Assembly (NCBI GenBank): GCA_900541645.1
Contig: UQKQ01000011.1
Coordinates: 1-57,173, forward strand
From: an uncultured Collinsella sp.
Lineage (GTDB): Bacteria; Actinomycetota; Coriobacteriia; Coriobacteriales; Coriobacteriaceae
DNA length: 57,173 nucleotides
Direction of reading: 5' to 3'
Positions 25,435-33,348 of this stretch are shown one piece after another; position 1 is the first letter of the stretch; each line of letters starts with the position of its first letter. The translations under genes and the position numbers were made by a program. The notes beneath the pieces were generated by a model. The model ran no database searches and was not told the origin of the DNA. It worked only from the letters and a program-made list of their open reading frames with translations.

Positions 25435-26736
25435 ATGGCCAAGAGCAGGTACGCCGATGCCACCAAGGCCGCTCGCAGGGCCGCGATGTCTGCCCACAAA
25501 GCCACGGCTGCGGCGAATACTGGCAACGCCGACGCGTCCGCGCAGCCGTCTGCCGGCGCTGCAGCCGAGCCCGCCCGCGATGCCCGTCGCGACGAACTGA
25601 CGCACGTGGACGCCAAGGGCGAGGTACGCATGGTCGACGTGTCCGACAAGGCCGAGACCCATCGTATCGCCATCGCCGAGGGCACCATCCTCATGCACCC
25701 CGAGACGCAGGCCATGGTGCTGCAGGACCGCGCCAAGAAGGGCGATGTGCTTGCCTGCGCGCGCGTGGCGGGCATTATGGCCATCAAGCGCACGAGCGAC
25801 ATCATCCCCATGTGCCATCCGCTGCTCATTACCAAGAGCAAGTGCGATATTGAGCCTATCGCTGCGGCAGGAACGCCGGCCGAGGACGTGCCCGAGGGCT
25901 GGGCGCCGCCACGCGCGGACGGGCAGGTTGGCTTTCACGTACTGGTTACGGCCGGCGTGACGGGCAAGACGGGTATCGAGATGGAGGCGTTGACCGGCGC
26001 GAGTGCCGCGTGTCTGACCATCTATGACATGTGCAAGGCCGTCGATCGCGGCATGGAGATCGTCGACGTGCGCCTGTTGCACAAGGAGGGCGGCCGCTCG
26101 GGCGTGTGGGATCGCGCCGAGCGTCAGGCCGTTGCTGCTGAGGCCGCCGGCGCCGACGGTAACGCGCCCGCGAGCGCACCCGTCGCCGTCGCACCCGCAG
26201 CTCCGGCGCCGGCCGTCCCCGCAATCGCGTTTATCGGCTACCAAAATTCGGGCAAGACCACGCTCGTCGAGAAGGTTATCGCCGAGCTCACCCGCCGCGG
26301 CCTGCGCGTGGGTTCGCTCAAGCATCATGGGCATCACGGCTTTGATATCGATGTACCCGCCAAGGATACGTGGCGCCATCACCAGGCCGGCTCCAAGCAT
26401 GTGGGGCTCATCTGCGCCACGCGCTGGGCGGAGTACGCTGACACGCGCGAGGAGGACGAGATGCCCGCGCGCGAGCTGCTGTCGCGTTACAACGATGTCG
26501 ACTTGGTGATCATCGAGGGCTACAAAACCGAGGGCTTCGACAACATCGTGGTCGCGCGATCGGGTGTCGACCGTCTGCGCGGCAAGAGCTCGCTCGACCT
26601 GGTCGACGGCCGCACGCTGGCGCTCGCCTGCAACGAGGCTCTGGCGCGCCAAGCCTTCGACGCCGGCTTTGCAACCCGAGCCATCAACATCAACGACGCC
26701 CGAGCCATCTGCGACCTTATCCAAGACCATCTTTAA
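25435..26736 (+). CDS. moaC-mobB: MoaC-MobB fusion protein
   Basis: A 433-residue two-enzyme fusion. After an Ala-rich leader (1-58) comes MoaC (about 60-230), with MVDVSDKAETHRIA, KRTSDIIPMCHPLLITK, and GIEMEALTGASAACLTIYDMCKAVD carrying the family's catalytic residues. An Ala/Pro linker follows (about 240-262). The MobB-type P-loop domain (about 263-433) has GYQNSGKTT, LKHHGHHGFDIDVPAKDTWRHHQAG and IIEGYK. MoaC completes cyclic pyranopterin monophosphate. MobB is an adaptor in guanine dinucleotide attachment to molybdopterin. The two act at opposite ends of the pathway, so the fusion is unusual. ATG 25435 has CGGAGGATG. Confidence 0.92.
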   Translation: MAKSRYADATKAARRAAMSAHKATAAANTGNADASAQPSAGAAAEPARDARRDELTHVDAKGEVRMVDVSDKAETHRIAIAEGTILMHPETQAMVLQDRAKKGDVLACARVAGIMAIKRTSDIIPMCHPLLITKSKCDIEPIAAAGTPAEDVPEGWAPPRADGQVGFHVLVTAGVTGKTGIEMEALTGASAACLTIYDMCKAVDRGMEIVDVRLLHKEGGRSGVWDRAERQAVAAEAAGADGNAPASAPVAVAPAAPAPAVPAIAFIGYQNSGKTTLVEKVIAELTRRGLRVGSLKHHGHHGFDIDVPAKDTWRHHQAGSKHVGLICATRWAEYADTREEDEMPARELLSRYNDVDLVIIEGYKTEGFDNIVVARSGVDRLRGKSSLDLVDGRTLALACNEALARQAFDAGFATRAININDARAICDLIQDHL

Positions 26737-26760
26737 GGGCCGGCACGCTGCGCTGCCATA

Positions 26761-26795
26761 ACCTGCCAAATAGGGACAGGTTTGTTTTGGCAGGT
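26761..26795 (+). repeat. GGGACAG-core palindrome, ACCTGCCAAA stem type
   Basis: ACCTGCCAAA (26761-26770), core TAGGGACAGGTTTG, TTTTGGCAGGT (26785-26795), then TTTT. It starts 25 bp after moaC-mobB and could terminate it. Confidence 0.7.
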
Positions 26796-26817
26796 TTTAT
26801 CTGGGCAAACGTCATTT

Positions 26818-26855
26818 CCACCACAAAGGGGCCAGCCACCTTTGTGGTGGTTTTT
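26818..26855 (+). repeat. GGGACAG-core palindrome, CCACCACAAA stem type
   Basis: Perfect arms CCACCACAAA (26818-26827) and TTTGTGGTGG (26841-26850) enclose GGGGCCAGCCACC and are followed by TTTTT, as in a terminator. Confidence 0.75.
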
Positions 26856-26947
26856 GCTTTGGTAGATTATTGGGACATGCCTTACAATCTACCAAGTAGT
26901 TCATGACGGACGGAAAACGGAGAGAAGGGGCTCGATGCGTCCTTAAT

Positions 26948-27013
26948 GTTTCATGCGGATTGATTGATTCGATAGACGGTGGCGAATGCCCGCCGTCCGC
27001 ATTCGTATGAAAC
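26948..27013 (+). promoter_or_regulatory. Structured leader before the MFS gene
   Basis: GTTTCATGCGGA (26948-26959) pairs with TCCGCATTCGTATGAAAC (26996-27013), which has a 6-nt bulge. An inner GACGG/CCGTC stem lies between them. The right arm ends exactly where the AAGGAG SD of the next gene begins. It could control translation or be a diverged repeat. No known riboswitch class is recognised. Confidence 0.35.
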
Positions 27014-27024
27014 AAGGAGTCTCC

Positions 27025-28305
27025 ATGCTCGTCTCTCTTTTCTCAAAGCCTCAATCATCGCTTTCCGTGCAGGCCAAGCGCCTGGTGGCGATGCGCTTTC
27101 TCATCTACACCGGTTTTCAGACCAGCTACTTTATCGGCGTTATCGGAACACTCACCTATGCGGACGGCGCTTCGGTCATCGCGACATCGCTGGCTGTCCT
27201 GTTTATGAATGTATTTGTGATCCTGGGATCCTTTGCGGGCGGCGCGGTACTCGACGCCTGGGGTCCGCGCCGCCATTTCTTGCTGACCATCATCGGCGCG
27301 CTCGCAACTGGCACGGCAATCATCGCCTTTGGCAGCGCGACCGGCATCGTCCTGCTCGGCGCGGTGCTCCTAGGCTTTGTGATGGGATTTGCCCAGCCCA
27401 TCGCCACGTCCTATCCGGCCTACCTCACCGACGACCCCGTCGAGCTCAAAGACATCAACTCCGCCATCGCCATGTTTTCAAACGTGAGTATCATCGTTGG
27501 CCCCACGCTGGGCGGCTTTGTCGCGGCAGCTGCGTCGTCGCGCGCGGTGTTCGTGCTCATGATGCTCTTTACCGTGCTGGCGTTCGTCGCCGGCTGGGGC
27601 TTTAGGCCGCAGACCAGCCATGTCGCCGGGCATGCGGATGCCGATTCGGCAGAGGAAGGGGAACGTGCGGGACAAAGCTCCAGCCCCAGCACGTCCGCCC
27701 GCGCCACCTTCGCGGCTAGCATCAAGACGGTCTTTACCAACAGCGTTCTCGCCCTGCTGTTTTGCATTATCTTTCTTTCGAACTTTGGCTATGGAGCCTT
27801 CGACCCGCTCGAGTCGTTCTTCTATCGCGATGTCCTACATGTCGGCGTTGAGTGGATGGGCTGGCTCTCGTCGGCCTCGGGCGTGGGCGCGGTGCTGGGT
27901 GCCGCGCTCGCGCTCCGCTTGCCGCCGCACCTGGTCAACCTTAAAACACTGCTCGTGGCGCTCATGTCCGTGGGCCTGGGAAGTCTGCTCTATGTGGGGA
28001 CACCGTACGTGGGTGTGGCCCTTGTCGGCCAGGTCGCCCTGGGCATAGCTTGGGGCATCGTCAACCCGCTCCACAACACCATCGTGCAAACGACGGCTCC
28101 GCTCGAGCAGCTTGGTCGCGTGAACTCGGTCATGGGCTTTGGCAATATGTTCGCCGGCGTGGCGCCGCTGGCGATTGCCCCGTGGCTGGCGGCGACATTT
28201 GGCGTACAACGGACACTCGTAGGGGCGGGCATGGTCGTGACGGCAGTTCCCGCGGCGTTGCTGCTGTTTGGACGCCGGCATCTGGATCGTGCCGTAAAGC
28301 GGTAA
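27025..28305 (+). CDS. MFS transporter
   Basis: A 426-residue major facilitator protein with about twelve hydrophobic helices. The family motif-A-like loop is GGAVLDAWGPRRHFLL (about residues 72-87). A hydrophilic central loop (about 200-230, Ser/Ala-rich) joins the two six-helix halves. It is closest in feel to the drug or metabolite exporters of the DHA/EntS type. The substrate is unknown. ATG 27025 with an AAGGAG SD is preferred over the in-frame ATG 26986, which lies inside the leader palindrome. A 65-nt repeat begins 2 bp after the stop. Confidence 0.9.
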   Translation: MLVSLFSKPQSSLSVQAKRLVAMRFLIYTGFQTSYFIGVIGTLTYADGASVIATSLAVLFMNVFVILGSFAGGAVLDAWGPRRHFLLTIIGALATGTAIIAFGSATGIVLLGAVLLGFVMGFAQPIATSYPAYLTDDPVELKDINSAIAMFSNVSIIVGPTLGGFVAAAASSRAVFVLMMLFTVLAFVAGWGFRPQTSHVAGHADADSAEEGERAGQSSSPSTSARATFAASIKTVFTNSVLALLFCIIFLSNFGYGAFDPLESFFYRDVLHVGVEWMGWLSSASGVGAVLGAALALRLPPHLVNLKTLLVALMSVGLGSLLYVGTPYVGVALVGQVALGIAWGIVNPLHNTIVQTTAPLEQLGRVNSVMGFGNMFAGVAPLAIAPWLAATFGVQRTLVGAGMVVTAVPAALLLFGRRHLDRAVKR

Positions 28306-28306
28306 G

Positions 28307-28371
28307 AAACCATCACAACATTCGATAAAAACCGCGATTTTGCCGAAAAACGTCGAATGTTGTGATGGTTT
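28307..28371 (-). repeat. 65-nt element with 19-bp inverted repeats, copy 3
   Basis: Perfect 19-bp arms (AAACCATCACAACATTCGA and complement). The interior matches copies 1 and 2 only when read on the opposite strand (GTTTTTCGGCAAAATCG). It starts 2 bp after the MFS stop. Confidence 0.88.
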
Positions 28372-28420
28372 GCGCCCCGGGTCAGGCCATCCTGCGGATC
28401 CGGCCACCCTGCGAGTCCGG

Positions 28421-28458
28421 CCACCACAAAGGGGCCAGGCACCTTTGTGGTGGTTTTT
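28421..28458 (+). repeat. GGGACAG-core palindrome, CCACCACAAA stem type
   Basis: CCACCACAAA (28421-28430) and TTTGTGGTGG (28444-28453) enclose GGGGCCAGGCACC, with TTTTT after. It differs from the 26818 copy by one base in the loop. Confidence 0.75.
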
Positions 28459-28547
28459 GCTTTGACGGGCCGCGCCTGCGCCTTGGTATACCATGTACGC
28501 CGTTCACGAATACACCCCACACCGCCGCACAACCCAGAAAGGCTCCC

Positions 28548-29369
28548 ATGGACACCACCTTCAGCCACATCAAAGCCGTGTTCTGCGATATCGACGGTAC
28601 GCTGCTCACGAGCCAGCACACGGTGTCCCCGCGCACCGTGGCGGCGATCCGCGCCCTGCGCGAGCGTGGCGTGCTCTTTGGCCTGTGCACCGGGCGCGAC
28701 GCCCATGCGACCGAGGCCATGTACGAGCTCTGGGGCATCGAAGGCCTGGTGGACGTGCTCGTGGGCTGCGGTGGCGCCGAGGTCATCGACCGCGCGCACG
28801 ACATCAACGAGCTGAGCTTTCCGCTGCCGGGCGAGACCATCGCGCGCATCTGCAAGCACATGGCGGACCTTCCGGCAACACCCGTCTGCCCCCGAGACGG
28901 CGTGTTCTACGTGCCCGAGAGCAACGCGTGCGTCGAGCACCTGTCGCGCGTCGACGGCGTGCCCTACCAGGTGGTCGATTTTGCCGAGTTCTTGCGCGAG
29001 CCGCAGCCCAAGGTGATGTTTACCATGGCGCCCGAGGTGATGCCGCGGGTGATTGAGCGGGCGTCGGCGTTTGCCGATAACACTGTTAAGGCGGCGGCTC
29101 TGCAAACCACGCAGCGGCTCTACGAGTTCATGGATCCGCGCGTGTCCAAGACGCGCGGCCTGGTGCGCGTGGCGGAGCTCAACGGCATGGAGCTGCAGAA
29201 TATCTGCGTGTTTGGCGATGCCGATAACGACACCTGCATGGTGGCCGACGCCGGCGTGGGCGTAGCTATGGCAAACGGCAGCGACGCTACCCGTGCCGCC
29301 GCCGACTTTGTAACCGCGAGCAACGACGAGGACGGCATCGCGATCTTTATCGAGGAGCATCTGCTGTAG
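28548..29369 (+). CDS. HAD-IIB (Cof-type) hydrolase
   Basis: A 273-residue phosphatase. Motif I is DIDGT with nucleophile D14 and acid D16. The C2-type cap follows in the middle (about 85-185). Motif IV is GDADND near residues 222-227, followed by GVGVAMANGSDATRAAADFVT, typical of Cof/YidA proteins. These dephosphorylate sugar phosphates, flavins or similar small molecules in the cytosol. The true substrate is not predictable. The frame opens at 28362, but ATG 28548 has AGAAAGG and fits the family start. It is flanked by repeats on both sides. Confidence 0.92.
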   Translation: MDTTFSHIKAVFCDIDGTLLTSQHTVSPRTVAAIRALRERGVLFGLCTGRDAHATEAMYELWGIEGLVDVLVGCGGAEVIDRAHDINELSFPLPGETIARICKHMADLPATPVCPRDGVFYVPESNACVEHLSRVDGVPYQVVDFAEFLREPQPKVMFTMAPEVMPRVIERASAFADNTVKAAALQTTQRLYEFMDPRVSKTRGLVRVAELNGMELQNICVFGDADNDTCMVADAGVGVAMANGSDATRAAADFVTASNDEDGIAIFIEEHLL

Positions 29370-29380
29370 CGCCGGGGGGC

Positions 29381-29413
29381 AGCCACAAAGAGGGCAGAGC
29401 GCCTTTGTGGTGG
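29381..29413 (+). repeat. GGGACAG-core palindrome, degenerate CCACCACAAA type
   Basis: The AGCCACAAAGAGGGCAGAGC left half is altered, and the right half CCTTTGTGGTGG is intact. It begins 12 bp after the HAD stop. Confidence 0.55.
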
Positions 29414-29420
29414 TTTTCCA

Positions 29421-29455
29421 AGCGTCCCAACAGTCGATTGTTGGGACGCTTTTTT
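29421..29455 (+). terminator. Rho-independent terminator after the HAD hydrolase gene
   Basis: AGCGTCCCAACA (29421-29432) and TGTTGGGACGCT (29439-29450) form a perfect 12-bp stem followed by TTTTT. Confidence 0.9.
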
Positions 29456-29907
29456 GTAGCGAGGAGATTTGCGGCCGGTAACATGCGATGCCATTCAAGT
29501 GTCGATGTATGAACATATCGGCACACGCTAGTTGTGCAGTAATTGACCAATTAGCTCATAACTAATATTTCCAGGTAGATATACTGCCATTCACGGCGCA
29601 ATTTTGACCGTTCACAGATTGAGCGGGTTAAAACAAAGTGTTGTACAAACAATGATAAAGTGTCATTTATCTAGATTTGCTAACGAGTTTACCAGCGTCT
29701 TTCCGAAATTTAACCCTCGAAAAACAATGCATAGTTTGAATAATTGTCAAGAAGTTAAGGCAACGTAAAGCAAAACTGACATTGTTAGGCTTGCATTGTT
29801 TAAACAAAGAGTAATAATATGCATATCGAGCGCGAGCAATTATAGGTTGCGCGCCCAAGTTTGATGGTGAAAGAGCAAGATCGCGGTCTCTTGGGGAGGA
29901 GACATCG
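29456..29907 (+). promoter_or_regulatory. AT-rich regulatory region and promoter of the pilus locus
   Basis: This 452-bp stretch is clearly more AT-rich than the rest of the window and holds no gene. A promoter is visible near its end: TTGCAT (29791-29796), an 18-bp spacer, TAATAT (29815-29820). The perfect 12-bp palindrome TTGTTTAAACAA (29796-29807) sits in the spacer, where a repressor could bind. CATTGTT occurs twice just before. The SD GGGGAGGAG is at the end. Confidence 0.5.
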
Positions 29908-32900
29908 ATGAAAGCGAATTCGGATAAATCTAAGCAGAGTAATAAAGCGACGCGCCGTGTGCTGGCAGGCGTTTTGTGCGGAGCCTCCGTTTTGAGCCTG
30001 GTGCTGTCGCTCGTCATGCCTCCGATCTCGCAGGCCATTGCCAACGATGCCCAGACGGTTTCTACCGAGGAAACTGTGATGGGGGGGGGTTCCTCAAGTG
30101 AGTCTACTGATGTAGGCAACACCAACAACGGGGATACCGAAAACCAGAATAGTGACGATGCTGCGGGCGACGACGAAATCCAGCAGGAGGAGCAGCCCAA
30201 GGACGAGTCGCAGGCAGAAGAAAATGAAGCGATCGACGATGGCGCTGGTTCGTCAGCCGAGGAGGCTGTGGCGAGCGAAGAGACAGCCACGGACATCAAG
30301 AATGCCGGTGACTTGCAGGGAAAGCTTCTAGGCGTTGAGGAAAATCAAACCGCCAGCTTTACGCTTGCGGCTGATATTGACTTTCCTGGTGAAATCACAC
30401 TTAACAAAGGCGGCAGCAATATCACCCTTGACCTAAGTGGTCATAAGATTAAGCACTCGAGCGCCGACAAGCCGTTATTCAATGTTGCCGGTGGTGCGTC
30501 ACTTACAATTAGGGATTCTGCACAGGTGGGTGAGACGGTCAGCGAGGGCCAGCAGCTAGCTGATCAGGGGCAGAGCCTGAATGCCGATAATTATGACAAG
30601 AATGCCGCCAATTATGGCAAGAATGCCGAACTGACTTACGATAACGATAACATTCCATCTAATCTTACCTACTACGTGACCGAATCGTCCCCGAGCGGAA
30701 CAGGCACAACCGAGACACTTGTCAAACATGACGTTGAGATTAAAGGCGCCATCGTGGCGTGCGGCGGCAACGCAAATCTAAAGCTCATCAATCTATATAA
30801 CAACAACGGCAAGGGCGGCACGTTTAACCTTGTGAGCGGCGTGATCACGCAAAAACAAGGCGGCAGCGTTAGCAGCTTGGTCTATGCCGAGAACGGCTCT
30901 ACCGTCAACATGCGCGGCGGCTATGTGTGTGGAGCTTCTGGCTCGGGTGCGGGCGGCGGAATTGAAATACACGGTAATTCGACCCTCGAGGTTTCCGGTG
31001 GCGTAATTGCCGGCAACAGTGCTCCTAGTGGCGGTGGTGTGTATGCTAAAGACTCCACGGTCAACATAACTAATGGCGTAATCTCCGGCAACAGCACGCT
31101 TGCTACTGGTGTTGGTTTCGGCGGCGGCATCATGGCCGAAGGCGGCAGCGTTACTGTTTCTGGTGGCTACATTACTAACAATAAATATGCCAATTACTGT
31201 GGTAACGATGGTAATGGCGATCATGGCGGTGCTGGACTTGCCGCTAAAAACGGTACTCATGTCACCATTTCGGGCGGCCAGATCACGGGCAACTATTCTG
31301 AGGAAGCCGGCGGCGGCGTCTATGTGACCGACATCGAACACCAAGGGGCGAGCTCGCGCAAGACAATGGCATGGCTCAACATTACGGGGGGAACTATTGC
31401 CTCTAACGTGAGTTTTCGCTCTGAGGGTGCCGGCATTCGCGTGGGCCAGATGGTTGACGCGATGATAAAAGGAACGTCAAATTCAAATCCAGTCTATATC
31501 ACTAATAACCACTGCATGTCTCGCTTTGACTGGGGTGGAGGCGGCATCTTCGTCCAGGGCGATTCTAAGGTCGCGTCTAATGCTGGTAGGCTATTTGTCT
31601 ATAACTCCTATATAAGCAGCAATGAGGCCGGTGGCTACGGTGGCGGCGTTGCGGTTTGCCCGACGGGTAAGACTTTGGTGACAGGCACCGACGGCACGGC
31701 GATTTTCGGTAATACTTCTGCCGGAAATGAGCAAAACGCGAACGACTACGAATCCGTGAGTAATACAGGCAATAACGGCACCCCCCATCTTTCCGGCGGT
31801 GGTCACGGTAAGGACCAGGACTCCGACGCCTACAATGCCGAAGTGTTTCGCGAAAACGGCCACGCGGACTTCTTCCTTGCGGCGGAGGGTTATACGACTC
31901 CGATCGCGGCGGTGATTGGCAAAATGCTTGGCGGCGGCGATGCTAAGTATCGGGGAAGCTTAGAGCTCCAGAAAGCCATTACTATCCCCGCTAACGGTGG
32001 CGTGCAGGTATATAAAAGCATCGGCCTGAGTTCGGATGTTAAGGCTCAAGACCCCGAGGCGATCAATGCGCGAAAGGCTGCGCTAGAGGCGGGCGCGACG
32101 TTTATCACGGGCAATTATTCCTGGAACCATGGCGGCGGCATCATGTCGAACGGCGACCTGTACATGGGCGCGCCTGAGGACACGTATGTCTATCCGAGCC
32201 TCAAGCTCAAGGCGACCAAGAAGCTGGAAGGCCGCAAGCTCAATGATGGGGAGTTCTCCTTTACGGTGTATCGCAAGGATTCAGACGACCCTTTGGCTGG
32301 CACGACAGCTGGCACGACATTCAATCGCGACGTTTGCACCGAGGTTGGAACAGCAGCAAATGATGCAGAAGGCAGCATTACGTTTGACCTTGGTGAACAA
32401 TTCGCATCGAGTGGCGCGGGTAACGAAATCACATACTACTTGGTCGAAGACCCCGGTGGTGATTCTGGCATCACGTACGACTCCAGCGTGTATAAGATTG
32501 TGGTGACGGCCGAAGATACCAAGACCTTGCTCATGTCTGTTCCGAGTAAAGAAAACTCAAGCCAACTGAAGGATCTTTACATCCATAACTACACGATTAA
32601 AAACGTCGGTGTAACCAAGTACGAATTCCGCGAGTCGTCTGGGAAGTGGGAGAACGTAAAAGCGAGGAGCAAGGTGCAGAAGAGTGGAGACTATTATCCA
32701 ATTATCTGTGAGGGTGACTCCACGACTTTCACTAACAAGTTCACTCCGTACGACTCGAAGGGCTCCTGGACGCCTATGGCGACTAAGGTCGTTGAGGGTG
32801 GCGAGATGAAGGAGTTCACGCTCCAGCTTGCGACCGACACAGATTTTACGGATATCGTTAGCAGCAAGTCCACCACTGCCGACGGCGACAAGTCCCAGAC

Positions 32901-33348
32901 CCTGAGCTTCGACAAGATTGATTACAAACTCGATCAACTCGACCAGCTCGCGTCTGGCCCCGCTGGCCGTGGTGCTTCCAAGACCTTCACGTACTACGTG
33001 CGCGAGAAAGACGACGGTTCGCTGTTCTCGCACTATACGTACGACAAGTCGGTCTATCAGATTACGGTTAACGCGACTGACGACTCTAACCACCATATCG
33101 ACGTCACTGCGACCTACAAGCAGATTCAGGATCGTGATGGCAAGCCAGTGACCAACGACACGGGCCGCGAACTCACTGAAAGTTCCACCCCCACCTTCAC
33201 CAACACCTACTCCACCTCTTTGCCCCTTTCTGGTATGTCGGGCGTCACTCTGACGTACCTTGCCGGCGCGGTGGTGCTTTGCGCTGCTGCGGCCTGGATG
33301 CACATTCGTCGCAAGGCGAATGCGAAGGGAGGTAAGCGTCGTGAATAA
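29908..33348 (+). CDS. Sortase-anchored beta-helix adhesin with Spy0128-type pilin domains
   Basis: A 1146-residue surface protein. The signal peptide (1-45) is basic then hydrophobic and ends AIA. An acidic low-complexity stretch (50-130) follows. A right-handed beta-helix-like region (about 150-620) has repeated GG-x-V-x-G-N and SGG motifs. Two Spy0128/FctA-like isopeptide domains lie at about 763-890 and 950-1085 (LKATKKLEGRKL, YYLVEDP; TKVVEGGEM, YYVREKDDG). The C-terminus is the sorting signal LPLSG near 1107, a hydrophobic span and RRKANAKGGKRRE. It probably sits at the pilus tip or on the wall. A G9 run lies at 30081-30089. The stop overlaps the next gene by 8 nt. Confidence 0.88.
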   Translation: MKANSDKSKQSNKATRRVLAGVLCGASVLSLVLSLVMPPISQAIANDAQTVSTEETVMGGGSSSESTDVGNTNNGDTENQNSDDAAGDDEIQQEEQPKDESQAEENEAIDDGAGSSAEEAVASEETATDIKNAGDLQGKLLGVEENQTASFTLAADIDFPGEITLNKGGSNITLDLSGHKIKHSSADKPLFNVAGGASLTIRDSAQVGETVSEGQQLADQGQSLNADNYDKNAANYGKNAELTYDNDNIPSNLTYYVTESSPSGTGTTETLVKHDVEIKGAIVACGGNANLKLINLYNNNGKGGTFNLVSGVITQKQGGSVSSLVYAENGSTVNMRGGYVCGASGSGAGGGIEIHGNSTLEVSGGVIAGNSAPSGGGVYAKDSTVNITNGVISGNSTLATGVGFGGGIMAEGGSVTVSGGYITNNKYANYCGNDGNGDHGGAGLAAKNGTHVTISGGQITGNYSEEAGGGVYVTDIEHQGASSRKTMAWLNITGGTIASNVSFRSEGAGIRVGQMVDAMIKGTSNSNPVYITNNHCMSRFDWGGGGIFVQGDSKVASNAGRLFVYNSYISSNEAGGYGGGVAVCPTGKTLVTGTDGTAIFGNTSAGNEQNANDYESVSNTGNNGTPHLSGGGHGKDQDSDAYNAEVFRENGHADFFLAAEGYTTPIAAVIGKMLGGGDAKYRGSLELQKAITIPANGGVQVYKSIGLSSDVKAQDPEAINARKAALEAGATFITGNYSWNHGGGIMSNGDLYMGAPEDTYVYPSLKLKATKKLEGRKLNDGEFSFTVYRKDSDDPLAGTTAGTTFNRDVCTEVGTAANDAEGSITFDLGEQFASSGAGNEITYYLVEDPGGDSGITYDSSVYKIVVTAEDTKTLLMSVPSKENSSQLKDLYIHNYTIKNVGVTKYEFRESSGKWENVKARSKVQKSGDYYPIICEGDSTTFTNKFTPYDSKGSWTPMATKVVEGGEMKEFTLQLATDTDFTDIVSSKSTTADGDKSQTLSFDKIDYKLDQLDQLASGPAGRGASKTFTYYVREKDDGSLFSHYTYDKSVYQITVNATDDSNHHIDVTATYKQIQDRDGKPVTNDTGRELTESSTPTFTNTYSTSLPLSGMSGVTLTYLAGAVVLCAAAAWMHIRRKANAKGGKRRE
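30081..30089 (+). repeat. G9 homopolymer tract inside the adhesin gene
   Basis: Nine consecutive G, starting with the G of the ATG at codon 58 and running through GGG GGG GG, just after the signal peptide. Loss or gain of one G would shift the frame near the N-terminus. It is the kind of tract that varies by slipped-strand mispairing. Confidence 0.8.

Noticed and set aside
29456..29790. A gene in the AT-rich gap before the pilus locus
   Set aside because: Only a minus-strand Ser/Leu-rich frame is open. It overlaps the promoter and the adhesin 5' end and has no SD.
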